Shown piece after piece: positions 25,676-34,650 of a DNA stretch of 64,000 nucleotides (positions are counted from its first letter, which is position 1; every line of letters begins with the position of its first letter). A model generated the notes under the pieces. That model made no database searches. It was not told where the DNA came from and worked only from the letters and a program-made list of their open reading frames with translations. Position numbers and translations under genes: made by a program. Source of the stretch: Burkholderia sp. 4M9327F10 (GTDB taxonomy: Bacteria > Pseudomonadota > Gammaproteobacteria > Burkholderiales > Burkholderiaceae); NCBI RefSeq assembly GCF_005503145.1, contig NZ_SCNV01000006.1, positions 124,001-188,000 on the forward strand. Reading direction: 5' to 3'.

Positions 25676-26266
25676 CTACCTGATGGCAACGGGTCTTCCG
25701 GGCTTCGAATGCGTCCAGCCCGGTTTTCCCCAGCCCTGCGCATTCCGCAATCTGATTCCGCTGGCGTGCAGTGTCGTTTGCCAGACGCCCTTTAGCGGCG
25801 TGAGACTGTCCATGATTCGCAGCTCAACATTCCTCAATTCCAGTTCAGCTATCAAATCGTCCAGCACGTCCATCTGCGACGGGACAACAGGGGAATTCGA
25901 AACCCACATTCCTACGTCATCAATATCATCGAACTGCTCGACAGGCACGTGGTAACGATAGATGGCGCCACTAGCGAGACGGTCCAGCCAGGCGCGCTCA
26001 ACATGAGCGATCGCGCGACGGTTCGCCGCTTCGCCGAACCATGCCGCTCGATCCTCTACCGTCGTGTACTGCGTGGGCCAGACGACAATCCGTGGGCAAT
26101 CTCGGGGAAAGAGGTATAGAAACTCGTGTGCCTCATCCGTTGCCCAGACGAGCGGTCCATTCAACCATTCCTGCCCAACCGGACGATCGACCGCGACGCG
26201 AACCGGGCGCGGACGAAATATCGCTATATCCGGATCATCGCTAAAGTGAAAGAGGCGGGTTGTCAT
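25676..26266 (-). CDS. Conserved hypothetical protein (DUF6886-like)
   Basis: A 196-aa soluble protein; start ATG at 26266 (MTTRLFHFSDDPDIAIF). The opening RLFHFSDDPDI and FLYLFPRDCPRI recall a conserved family of unknown function (DUF6886), in which an early His and a later Trp/Asp/Cys set are maintained. No catalytic role is assigned. The C-terminal 40 residues are Arg/Gly/Trp-rich and unlike the rest. Co-directional with the hydrolase downstream, separated by 120 bases that contain a doubled GGTCCATTGGT. Confidence 0.6.
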   Translation of the reverse strand: MTTRLFHFSDDPDIAIFRPRPVRVAVDRPVGQEWLNGPLVWATDEAHEFLYLFPRDCPRIVVWPTQYTTVEDRAAWFGEAANRRAIAHVERAWLDRLASGAIYRYHVPVEQFDDIDDVGMWVSNSPVVPSQMDVLDDLIAELELRNVELRIMDSLTPLKGVWQTTLHASGIRLRNAQGWGKPGWTHSKPGRPVAIR

Positions 26267-26604
26267 GCCGTATCGACGCGTCCGTAGAAACAAATATCGA
26301 TTGAATTCTGCCAGACCAGCGTATTTCAGCGCCGGCCAGGCGTGAGTGTCGCAGAACGGGATCGTCAGCGTGCTGGCCGCATGCCACGGCCGCCCGAGCA
26401 GGCAAAAATTTCCGCACCGACAACACCGCTGCTGCCATGGCCGCGAGGCATATAGTCTCTCGCCTGGGTTATACCCGGAAACATTATGCGAAGCCCTTCA
26501 GGACGTGCTAAAAATAGTCGATATCCCGGAAGTACGACTGAAAGTCCGGTCCGGAGATTGGAGAATCCTACGCGGCCTGTCGCACGGAATCCCGAGGTGA
26601 AAGC
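26267..26604. other. 338-base intergenic region
   Basis: No gene supported; the frame at 26346-26600 lacks a ribosome-binding site and has no protein-like features. The region separates two divergent genes and should hold both promoters, but no consensus box stands out. Confidence 0.4.
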
Positions 26605-27804
26605 ATGGAAAAAAATGTGCTGGTCGCGGTAGCTGCCGCGCTTGTGTCTTTTGTGGGCGCGCTGCATCCCGAATCCTCCCGTGCCGCTGATGCCGCACCC
26701 TCGGCCTACGACGACTCGAACACCGACGCGTCTCTCGATCCCGGCGAAGAACGGGTCTCTGCCGATGGCGACAATCAGGCACGCCTGAAAGACCTGCGCT
26801 ACGCGTATTTCATCGGCTACAACGCGCGCGCCAGGGAGGACTCGAAACCCTATGCCAACCTGGCTGACGAGGTGAAGCATCCGCAGAAGCCGCTTGCCGC
26901 GGAGGCCATGCCTGCCTCGCCCAAGCCGGTTGCCGAGCGGGTTGCGCCCCCGAGGCGGGTCGTAGCGCAAGCCGCGCCGCTTAGGCACGTAGCCGCGCCG
27001 GTCGCACCACCGAAGCCGGTACCCGCGCCGGCCACATCGCCAAGGCGAGTTGTTGCTGCGCGAGCCGTGCCGTCCAGGCAGGTCGTTGCACAGGCCGAGC
27101 CAGTGCCGCCGAAGCACGTTCCCGCGCAAGTCGCCCCGCTGCCGCAGAAACATGTCTACGCGCAAGTCGAGTCTGCGCCGCCGAGGCGGGTCGCTGCGCC
27201 GGTCGCGTCGTTGAAGCAGGCTTCGGCGCAGATCGCGCCGCCCAGACGGGCTGACATGCAACCTGCGGCTCTGAAGCAGGCCTCCACGCGGGCTGCGCCG
27301 TTGCAGCGGTTTGCCCCTGAGTCAGAACCGCCGATACTGATTCCGACGCAAACCGTGACTGCATTGCCGGACGACAAACCGGACAGCGACGGCGACGCGC
27401 AGAGCCGCGATTCGCAGAACGCTCAGCGGGCGGCGCCGCAGTCCCGGCAGCCCCAGCAATACGCGGCGGCGCCAGCCTATAACCAGGCGTCAACCGAGTC
27501 TCAGGAACAAGGCGGCTACTCCGCGCGGCAATACGCGCCACCTCCTCCGCCGCCTCGAGCCGTTCAGGCTAACCAGTACGCGCCTGCGCAGTATCCGCCC
27601 GCTCAGTACCAACGGGCTTATGCGCAGTCCGACTACGTACCTCGGCCGCCCGCTCAAGCCTCGGCGCAACAGGTCGTCATAGCGGGGCGCCCGCCTGCCT
27701 ATCCGGCATATAACCAGATGTACACGCCGCCCGAACTGCGGCGGCCGTACCCTGCCGGCTACGGCAATTCCGTGCAGCCGACCGGGTATCAGGGATGGGA
27801 GTAG
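26605..27804 (+). CDS. Exported Pro/Ala/Gln-rich repetitive protein
   Basis: A 399-aa protein with a signal peptide (MEKNVLVAVAAALVSFVGAL, cleavage near SRAAD). After a short globular-looking part containing DNQARLKDLRYAYFIGYNARARED, residues 95-240 are a degenerate 12-14 residue repeat of the form PPRRVAAPVAPLKQA, and the C-terminal third is rich in Gln, Tyr and Pro (SARQYAPPPPPP). Such low-complexity sequence is typical of periplasmic spacer, cell-wall or surface adhesion proteins. No enzymatic domain. It is monocistronic, ended by a strong hairpin at 27849. Confidence 0.7.
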   Translation: MEKNVLVAVAAALVSFVGALHPESSRAADAAPSAYDDSNTDASLDPGEERVSADGDNQARLKDLRYAYFIGYNARAREDSKPYANLADEVKHPQKPLAAEAMPASPKPVAERVAPPRRVVAQAAPLRHVAAPVAPPKPVPAPATSPRRVVAARAVPSRQVVAQAEPVPPKHVPAQVAPLPQKHVYAQVESAPPRRVAAPVASLKQASAQIAPPRRADMQPAALKQASTRAAPLQRFAPESEPPILIPTQTVTALPDDKPDSDGDAQSRDSQNAQRAAPQSRQPQQYAAAPAYNQASTESQEQGGYSARQYAPPPPPPRAVQANQYAPAQYPPAQYQRAYAQSDYVPRPPAQASAQQVVIAGRPPAYPAYNQMYTPPELRRPYPAGYGNSVQPTGYQGWE

Positions 27805-27848
27805 GCGCTCGCGCGCGCATGCCCCGCCGGGTGCGCTAACCTGCCCAC

Positions 27849-27877
27849 GCAACGGGCCGCTACAAGCGGCCCGTTGC
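27849..27877 (+). terminator. Hairpin terminator
   Basis: A perfect 12-base inverted repeat GCAACGGGCCGC / GCGGCCCGTTGC with a TACAA loop, 45 bases after the stop of the preceding gene. No clear T-run follows. Confidence 0.6.
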
Positions 27878-28052
27878 CATGATCGAAGCAGGATGCGTAA
27901 TTTTCGGCGGCATGCCGTGGTTCAAGGATCCCGTGGTTCTGCGCGAGCCCGTGGTGCCGGACGGCTGGAAGTTCTTCACGGCCGACCGCTCAATCGGCGA
28001 TCGGGGTCGCCCAGAACCCGTAGGACGCGGCGCGATTCGGGAACCGCCAGAT

Positions 28053-29636
28053 TTAATACGGTTTCCGGGTCGCGGCCTCTGCACTCGCAAGCTTGAAGAT
28101 CGCCACCGCGCCCTTCAGGGTGGTGGCCTGTTCTTCGAGCGACTGCGCCGCAGCCGCGGCCTCTTCGACGAGCGCCGCGTTCTGTTGCGTCACCTTGTCC
28201 ATCTGGTTGACGGCAAGGTTGACCTGTTCGATGCCGCGGCCCTGCTCTTCCGATGCTGCTGCAATTTCCGCGACGATATCGGACACGTGCTTGATCGCGA
28301 GCTTGACCTGCCCCATCGTGTTGCCGACGTCCGCGGCCCGCTGCGCGCCGCCCTGAATCATCTCCACCGAAGAACCGATCAACTCCTTGATCTCCTTCGC
28401 GGCGGTGGCCGAACGCTGCGCTAGACTGCGGACCTCGCTCGCCACGACGGCAAAGCCTCGCCCCTGTTCGCCGGCGCGCGCCGCCTCCACCGCCGCATTC
28501 AGCGCAAGGATGTTCGTCTGGAATGCGATGCCTTCAATCACGCCGGTAATTTCGGATACCTTGTTCGAACTGTTGCTGATCTGGCCGATGGTCTGCACCA
28601 TGCCCAGCACGGCCTCGTTGCCCGCGTCGGCCATGCCCGAGGCGCGCGTGGCGAGTTCGCTGGCGCGCCGCGCGTTGTCCGTGTTCTGCTTTACGGTCTC
28701 GGTCAGCTGAGTCATGCTGGCCGCCGTTTCTTCGAGTGAACTGGCCTGCTGTTCCGTGCGCGATGACAGATCGAAGTTGCCGGCCGCGATTTCACCCGAC
28801 GCCGTGGCTATGCCGTCCGTACCCATTCTCACGTGCCCGACGAGTTTCGACAGGCTCTGGTTCATGGCCTTCAGGCTCAGCATCAACTGACCGGTTTCAT
28901 CTGTCGACGAGGTTTCGATACGCGTCGTCAGATCGCCCTCGGCCACGCGCGTAGCGAGCACCACGGCCTGCTTCAGCGGACGCGAGACAATACGGGCCAG
29001 CCAGTTGCCCGCCAGAATGGCGGCCAGCACCGCGATCAGCGACGAAATCACGATGGTCGTGTATATCCGTGCGCGCAGAGAATCCAGTTCCTGCCGGGTT
29101 TGCGCCATTCGGCTACGTTCGTAGGCGTCGAGCTTGTCGACCGCCGCGATCAGCTTCTCCGTGCCGAGGTACGAGCCGAAGCCCTCGGTCATCTCCGACA
29201 GGTCGCTCACGCTGACCGCGAAGTCATCGACCTTCTTTCGCATATCGACGAGCGGATTCACGACGGTGTGCAACCACGTGTCGTATTGCTGCCGGGCGTC
29301 GGCGGCCAGCGCCGCGCCTTCGGCCGTGCCGTCGATCGACTGCAAGGCGGTGATACGGGTACCGAAGTCGCCGCCGTGCTTGACGATCCATTCCTTGTGT
29401 CCGGGCTTGCCGTTCAGGTTATTGGCCAGCACCGCCCAGACGATGTTGAGATAGTCCGCCGTGCCGTCTTTCAACTGCAGCAGCACGTCTTCGGATGCTG
29501 CGATTTCCTTCTGCTTCTGATCGATTTCCCGGATGCTGGAAACGCAGACGCCCGCGCTGATCGCAAAGGCAACAATTACGCCGGTGAATGCGACACCGAT
29601 CTTTCCCGCGATGGTCAAGTTCTGAATGGTCTTCAT
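28053..29636 (-). CDS. Methyl-accepting chemotaxis protein
   Basis: A 527-aa chemoreceptor: N-terminal membrane segment (about residues 10-32), a periplasmic four-helix ligand domain (about 35-190) without cysteine, a second membrane segment (about 192-212), a HAMP domain and a signalling domain with the conserved hairpin [20 protein letters not shown]. Glutamine/glutamate methylation-type sites flank the tip. No CheR-binding pentapeptide is present at the C-terminus (RKPY end). It faces the IclR gene's 3' end across a repeat-bearing gap. Ligand unknown; the nearby carboxylate catabolic cassette suggests organic acids. Confidence 0.9.
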   Translation of the reverse strand: MKTIQNLTIAGKIGVAFTGVIVAFAISAGVCVSSIREIDQKQKEIAASEDVLLQLKDGTADYLNIVWAVLANNLNGKPGHKEWIVKHGGDFGTRITALQSIDGTAEGAALAADARQQYDTWLHTVVNPLVDMRKKVDDFAVSVSDLSEMTEGFGSYLGTEKLIAAVDKLDAYERSRMAQTRQELDSLRARIYTTIVISSLIAVLAAILAGNWLARIVSRPLKQAVVLATRVAEGDLTTRIETSSTDETGQLMLSLKAMNQSLSKLVGHVRMGTDGIATASGEIAAGNFDLSSRTEQQASSLEETAASMTQLTETVKQNTDNARRASELATRASGMADAGNEAVLGMVQTIGQISNSSNKVSEITGVIEGIAFQTNILALNAAVEAARAGEQGRGFAVVASEVRSLAQRSATAAKEIKELIGSSVEMIQGGAQRAADVGNTMGQVKLAIKHVSDIVAEIAAASEEQGRGIEQVNLAVNQMDKVTQQNAALVEEAAAAAQSLEEQATTLKGAVAIFKLASAEAATRKPY

Positions 29637-29758
29637 AGTCGTCGTCGTGATGGCGTGAGCGAACAGCCCACTAAAGGTGTCAACGGCCGAGATTATGGTA
29701 TGCCATATTATTGTTAACCCTGATCCGACACAAAATTTCGGATAAAGCTGCTTATCAC

Positions 29759-29818
29759 CCCTGTCTCACGGCCCGTCTCATAGCCCGTCTCATAGCCCGT
29801 CTCATAGCCCTCCTCACA
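29759..29818 (-). repeat. 12-bp tandem repeat at the IclR 3' end
   Basis: Five consecutive 12-base units; the central three (29771-29806) are identical GCCCGTCTCATA, and the outer two are diverged. The unit nearest the gene contains the IclR stop codon (29814-29816), so the array lies immediately downstream of translation. Confidence 0.85.
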
Positions 29819-30626
29819 GCCCTTCGCCGAGAAAAGTCGTCAGTGCCGCCTTGATTTCGCCTGCGATAGACTCCTGCCGCTGACGCACCATCCGCTCGAT
29901 AGGCGCCGCGACACTCACTGCGGCCACCGGCCGCCCCTGACGGTCGCGCACAGCCACCCCCACTGCCAGCGCGCCCTTGGCGGCGTGGTTGCCGATCACC
30001 GACCAGCCTCGCTCCCGCGTTGCATTCGTCAGAAGCCGCAGTCGTTCGGCGTCCATGCCGCCGTAGCTGGATAGCGCACCGTCGAGTTGCGCGATGATTG
30101 CTTCGATCTCCTCGACGGGCAACGCGGCCAGCAGCGCCAGGCCGCCAGCGCCGACGCCGAGCGGTTGCCGCGTGCCAACCTGCACCGCCAGGATCTGTAT
30201 GGGGTAGGTGCCCACCTGGCGGGCAATACAGGACGAAAGACAGCCTTCCCTGACCACCGCGAAGGCGGCATCGCCACTCATGGCGCTGACCTGGCGCAAC
30301 ACTGGTTCGAGTCGCGCCGCGATGCCTGACTGACTCAGCATGCGTTCGTCGCGCCACCTTTCCACTTTTTTCCCGGCCACGTACCTGAACCGCCCGCTCG
30401 GCTCGACATAGCCCTCGTGGATAAGTGTCTCGAGTATCCGGTACACCGTGGCGCGCTCCAGTCCGCAGCGACGGCACAGATCGATGATCCGCACGCCTTC
30501 GCCGCTCGCTCCCAGAACCGCTTCAAGCACGTCCAGGCCGCGCCGCAAGGTGCGCGAACCGGCATTGTCGAGATCTTTCGAATCGTCCGGCGAACGGACG
30601 GAAGCAGAGACGGTGCGGCTTCGCAT
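29814..30626 (-). CDS. IclR-family transcriptional regulator
   Basis: A 270-aa regulator: an N-terminal winged helix-turn-helix (about residues 25-85, with RRGLDVLEAVLG, then ERATVYRILETLIHEGYV) and a C-terminal effector-binding GAF-like domain (about 100-260), including ALLAALPVEEIEAII and GVAVRDRQGRPVAAVSVAAP. IclR regulators usually control adjacent catabolic genes with a small organic ligand. Divergent from the ligase/lyase/transporter operon beginning 250 bases away, it is the natural regulator of that cassette. The start at 30626 gives a 20-residue flexible lead. Confidence 0.88.
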   Translation of the reverse strand: MRSRTVSASVRSPDDSKDLDNAGSRTLRRGLDVLEAVLGASGEGVRIIDLCRRCGLERATVYRILETLIHEGYVEPSGRFRYVAGKKVERWRDERMLSQSGIAARLEPVLRQVSAMSGDAAFAVVREGCLSSCIARQVGTYPIQILAVQVGTRQPLGVGAGGLALLAALPVEEIEAIIAQLDGALSSYGGMDAERLRLLTNATRERGWSVIGNHAAKGALAVGVAVRDRQGRPVAAVSVAAPIERMVRQRQESIAGEIKAALTTFLGEGL

Positions 30627-30876
30627 GAATGGCTAAGGTCACTGAAGAGGATGCCAAGTATGGCAGACGATATGATCCAAAAACATGGTGCCTTACGGGG
30701 AAATTTGACGAACATGCCACGCCCCCATGCCTGTGGCACAGGGAAAATACCGATGCCTTCCTGTGAATCGATTCCATGAAAACGTCCGCGCTATGAACGT
30801 TTTGATTTTCCGTTCATGCGGGGAGTAGACAGAATTGAACCCAATCAAAGACGTGTATCGGAGGACTCCCGGCACC

Positions 30877-32433
30877 ATGTATCCCATCGACTTTTTTTGG
30901 CGCGCCACGCAACGATGGCCCTCCCGTATTGCAATCGACGCACCGGAAGGCACGCTGCGTTACGACGAACTAGGCGAGCAGGTTGCAGCGCTTGCTGCTG
31001 CGCTTCAGGGTATGGATTCCGCGCCGCAAAGCCGGGTCGCAATCTGCGCGGCCAACAGCACAGAGCACCTGATTGCTTTGCTGGCCGTACTCGCCAGCGG
31101 AAAGATCTGGGTGCCGCTTAATCCACGCAGCACGCAAACGGAAATCCAGCGGATTCTCGACACCACACAGCCGACTATCGTCGTCGTGGATGCGAAGTAC
31201 GCAGAGCTGGTGGCGGGTGCCTCTGCACTGCGCATTTACTGCCATGGCGACGGCAGCGCGAGCCATCCGGTACACGTCGATGAGGACGGCTTTCGCCCCC
31301 GCTTGCGCGAGGTCATCAAGGCCCACACGGGCGCACGCCCCGCCCCGTTCGATCTGCCGGACACGGCTACGCAGGCGATCAAATTCACGGGAGGCACGAC
31401 AGGCATTCCAAAGGGTGTGATGCAGCCGTATCGCGCATGGATGGCGAACGTGGCCAATCAGATCCAGACGTGGCAATTCAGCGAGCACGACCGCTATATC
31501 GTCGGCGCGCCGATCACCCACGGCACTTCGACGTATATCCTGCCGGTCCTGGCTCAAGGCGGCTGTCATGTGATTCTCGCGGACTCCGGCGCGCAAGCCG
31601 TGCACACCGCCTTCCGCGAACGTGCCGGAACCGTCTGCTTCATGCCGCCCACGCTGATCTATATGCTGATGGCGCTGCCCGGCGTGTCGCGCGACGACTT
31701 TCCACAGCTTCGACGCCTGATCTACGGGGGCGCACCGATGCCCCCCGAAAAAATCAGGCGCGTTCTGGCGTTCTTCGGGCCGGTGCTGGGCACCACGTAT
31801 GGCCAAACTGAAGCGCCCCAGATACTGACTGTGATGCGCCCCGAAGATTTTGCCGACCCGGCGCGCTGGGCATCGGTCGGCGCCACCGCATGGTTCAGCG
31901 ACGTGGCCATCATGGCCCCCGACGGACGTCTGCTGCCTACCGGGGAAATCGGCGAAGTGGTGGCCCGCGGCGATCTGCTGATGACGGGTTACTGGAACCT
32001 GCCGGAGAAAACCGCGGAAACGATGGTGGACGGCTGGCTGCACACCGGCGATCGCGGCTATATCGACGAGGCGGGCTATCTCTATCTGAAGGACCGGATC
32101 CGCGACCTCGTGATCACCGGTGGCTTCAACGTCTATCCGATCGATGTCGAAAACGCCCTGGCGCAGCATCCCGCGGTGCATGAATGCGCGGTGTTCGGCA
32201 TGCCCGACGAGAAGTGGGGCGAAGCGGTGCAGGCGGCGGTCCAGTTACGCGCGGGCATGTTTGTGACCGAGGCCGAACTGGCCGCTTTCGTGCGCGAGAA
32301 ACTCGGTCCCGTCCACACGCCCAAGCAGATTCACTTCTACGACAACCTGCCCCGCTCGCCGGTCGGCAAAGTGCTGAAAACCGTCGTCCGCGACACGCTG
32401 TTGTCGAACCGCCCTGTACAAACCGCTGCATGA
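30877..32433 (+). CDS. AMP-dependent acyl-CoA synthetase/ligase
   Basis: A 518-aa ANL-superfamily adenylating enzyme that activates a carboxylate to its CoA thioester via an acyl-AMP. The ATG at 30877 has GGAGGA 11 bases upstream; the TTG at 30835 is rejected. The phosphate-binding loop FTGGTTGIPKGV is at about 169-180; TYGQTEAPQ (A5 motif), GWLHTGDRGYID (A7), DRIRDLVITGGFNVYP (A8) and the C-terminal Lys in SPVGKVLKT (A10) are intact. First gene of a likely operon with a citryl-CoA-lyase-like protein and an MFS permease. Probably ligates a small or medium carboxylic acid. Confidence 0.9.
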   Translation: MYPIDFFWRATQRWPSRIAIDAPEGTLRYDELGEQVAALAAALQGMDSAPQSRVAICAANSTEHLIALLAVLASGKIWVPLNPRSTQTEIQRILDTTQPTIVVVDAKYAELVAGASALRIYCHGDGSASHPVHVDEDGFRPRLREVIKAHTGARPAPFDLPDTATQAIKFTGGTTGIPKGVMQPYRAWMANVANQIQTWQFSEHDRYIVGAPITHGTSTYILPVLAQGGCHVILADSGAQAVHTAFRERAGTVCFMPPTLIYMLMALPGVSRDDFPQLRRLIYGGAPMPPEKIRRVLAFFGPVLGTTYGQTEAPQILTVMRPEDFADPARWASVGATAWFSDVAIMAPDGRLLPTGEIGEVVARGDLLMTGYWNLPEKTAETMVDGWLHTGDRGYIDEAGYLYLKDRIRDLVITGGFNVYPIDVENALAQHPAVHECAVFGMPDEKWGEAVQAAVQLRAGMFVTEAELAAFVREKLGPVHTPKQIHFYDNLPRSPVGKVLKTVVRDTLLSNRPVQTAA

Positions 32434-32463
32434 AGCATGTTGAAGCATGCAATGAGGAATGCC

Positions 32464-33252
32464 ATGACATCCGCGAAGCAGTCCGATCGCCGGCCGCCTA
32501 CCACGCGGCTTTGCGCCCACACCCTGACCTCGCTCCACTACGGCGATGCCAATCTGGTCGACGACCTGCTCGGCAAAAAGACCTTCACCGAAGTGCTTTT
32601 GATGCAGATTCTCGGCCGCGCCGTACACGCGGTGGACGTGCGCATCGTCGATGCCGTGCTGATCGTACTGATGGAGCATGGCCTGACGCCAAGTTCGATC
32701 GCGACACGTCTCGTTTATATGAGCGCCCCTGAAAACCTCCAGGGCGCGGTCGCCTCGGGTTTGCTCGCGGTGGGCAGCCAGTTCGTCGGCACGATGGAGA
32801 ATTGCTCGCGCCTGCTCGATCATCTGCTGCAGGCGCCGGCCCCCTACCAGGAAGCACTGGCTATTGCGCGCGAGCATAAGCAAAACCGCAAGGCCATCCC
32901 TGGCTTTGGTCATCATCTGCACAAACCCGTCGATCCGCGCGCCTATAAGCTGCTCGAACTGGGCAAGGCCGAGCCCGAATTGCCGGGACGCCATATTGCC
33001 ATGCTCGAGCAGTTTTCCTCCGCGGTGGACGAGGTCTTTGGCCGCCCCATCACGATCAATGCCACCGGAGCCGTGGCCGCGTTGCTCGGCGAGGTGGGCG
33101 TACCTACCGACGTGATGCGCGGCTTCGCCGTCATTTCCCGGGCGGCTGGTCTTGTCTCGCACATTAGCGAAGAACTGGAGTCGCCCTCCGGACGCTTTAT
33201 CTGGGAGACGGTCGAGGAGGCGATTCCAACCGTCTCGCGGGCCAACGAATAG
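32464..33252 (+). CDS. Citrate synthase-fold / citryl-CoA lyase-like protein
   Basis: A 262-aa protein belonging to the citrate-synthase superfamily in its short form. ATG at 32464 is chosen for the GAGGA at 32454; ATGs at 32437 and 32452 are alternatives. It has the conserved catalytic region PGFGHHLHKPVDPRA (about 143-158) and a C-terminal arginine/serine CoA-site (HISEELESPSGRFIWE). Full citrate synthases are about 430 aa; this size fits citryl-CoA lyase-type enzymes that cleave acyl-CoAs to acetyl-CoA and an oxoacid. Placement right after an acyl-CoA ligase suggests it cleaves that enzyme's product. Confidence 0.75.
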   Translation: MTSAKQSDRRPPTTRLCAHTLTSLHYGDANLVDDLLGKKTFTEVLLMQILGRAVHAVDVRIVDAVLIVLMEHGLTPSSIATRLVYMSAPENLQGAVASGLLAVGSQFVGTMENCSRLLDHLLQAPAPYQEALAIAREHKQNRKAIPGFGHHLHKPVDPRAYKLLELGKAEPELPGRHIAMLEQFSSAVDEVFGRPITINATGAVAALLGEVGVPTDVMRGFAVISRAAGLVSHISEELESPSGRFIWETVEEAIPTVSRANE

Positions 33253-33327
33253 CTTTGACCGAACTTGTTCAACCGATATTCCAGACGTTAGCGCGACAAA
33301 AAAACCAACCCGAGGACGGGGAGACAC

Positions 33328-34650
33328 ATGATGAGTTCAACAGCAGTAGCAGTGGGCGACGACCGGGTCGATCGCGAACGGACGATGGCGAAGGTTTCTT
33401 TGCGCATCTTGCCGTTCGTCTGTATGTGCTTTCTGGTGAGCTATATCGACCGGACCAACGTGAGCTTTGCCGCGCTCACGATGAATCGCGATCTGGGCAT
33501 TTCGCCCACGCTGTTTGGTTGGATTGTCGGCGCCTTCTTCATTGGCTATTGCCTGTCCGAGATTCCCAGCAATCTGGCGCTGCAGAAGTTCGGCGCACGC
33601 AGATGGATTGCCCGCATCATGATTACGTGGGGCATCATGACAGCGGTATGCTCCCTCGCCCGCACGCCTACCCAGCTCATGGTCGCGCGCTTCCTGCTGG
33701 GCGTCGCCGAAGGCGGCTTCGCACCCGGCATTTTCATTTACCTCAGCTACTGGTTCCCGGCCCGTTGGCGGGCCAAGGCGGTCGCCACCTTCCTGCTGGG
33801 CGTGCCGCTTGCCGCAGTGATCGGGGGGCCGCTGTCGAGCGCGATTCTTTCGCTGAACGGTATCGGCGGCATGAAACAGTGGCAGTGGCTATTCCTGCTG
33901 GAAGGCATTCCGGCGGTGCTGCTCGGCGCCGTGTGTCTGTTCACGCTGCTCGACTCCCCGAAAAAAGCGGACTGGCTCAGCGACGATGAAAAAAGATGGA
34001 TCGAGACGGAGTTGCAGCGCGAGCGCGCGGCCATCGAGGCGGCTGGCCACCTGTCGTTGCGCCAGTCGCTCACAGACGCCCGGGTGCTCGTGCTCTCGTT
34101 GACGTATCTGACGGGTCTGATCGGGTTGAACGGCGTGTACTACTGGATGCCGCAGATTGTGAAATCGCTCGGTCTGAACGACGTGACCGTGGGACTAGTC
34201 TGCGCCGTGCCGAATCTGCTCGGCGCCATAGCAATGGTGCTGTGGGCGCGCAGTTCCGACCGCACCGGCAAGCGGGTTTGGCACGTCACAGCGACGTGCC
34301 TGCTCGGCGCAGCCGCGATGGCGCTCAGCAGCCTTGCCCACAACGGTGTGCTCGTCATGCTCGGCCTGAGCGTTGCGCTGATCGGCGCGTTCGGCTTTCT
34401 CGCTACCTTCTGGGCACTGCCGCAGACGTTCCTGACAGGCCGTGCGGCGGCGGGTGGTTTCGGCCTGATCCTGTCGGTCGGCAATTCGGCGGGCTTCTTC
34501 GGCCCCTATCTTGTCGGCTGGATCAGGCAGACCACGCCGGGCTACAGTGGCTCGCTGCTGTGGCTCTCCGGCTTCCTGCTGGTCACCGCGATTCTCACTC
34601 AGATCTTCGGCGCCAGTGTGCGAAAGCGGCGCGCAGCCGTGCCGGCGTAA
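33328..34650 (+). CDS. MFS transporter, anion:cation symporter (ACS) type
   Basis: A 440-aa major-facilitator permease with twelve predicted membrane segments. Diagnostic features are the ACS-family opening [13 protein letters not shown] (here [13 protein letters not shown]), the loop [10 protein letters not shown] and [20 protein letters not shown]. Members move tartrate, phthalate, glucarate and related organic anions with protons. As third gene of the ligase/lyase cassette it likely imports the substrate. Its last 52 bases overlap the 3' end of the convergent chemoreceptor gene at 34599. A second ATG two residues in is equally usable. Confidence 0.9.
   Translation: MMSSTAVAVGDDRVDRERTMAKVSLRILPFVCMCFLVSYIDRTNVSFAALTMNRDLGISPTLFGWIVGAFFIGYCLSEIPSNLALQKFGARRWIARIMITWGIMTAVCSLARTPTQLMVARFLLGVAEGGFAPGIFIYLSYWFPARWRAKAVATFLLGVPLAAVIGGPLSSAILSLNGIGGMKQWQWLFLLEGIPAVLLGAVCLFTLLDSPKKADWLSDDEKRWIETELQRERAAIEAAGHLSLRQSLTDARVLVLSLTYLTGLIGLNGVYYWMPQIVKSLGLNDVTVGLVCAVPNLLGAIAMVLWARSSDRTGKRVWHVTATCLLGAAAMALSSLAHNGVLVMLGLSVALIGAFGFLATFWALPQTFLTGRAAAGGFGLILSVGNSAGFFGPYLVGWIRQTTPGYSGSLLWLSGFLLVTAILTQIFGASVRKRRAAVPA

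Noticed and set aside
27879..28424. A 181-codon plus-strand frame starting after the hairpin at 27849
   Set aside because: The first 50 codons look protein-like, but the rest is the antisense of the chemoreceptor and there is no ribosome-binding site. It could be a decayed gene end; not supported enough to list.
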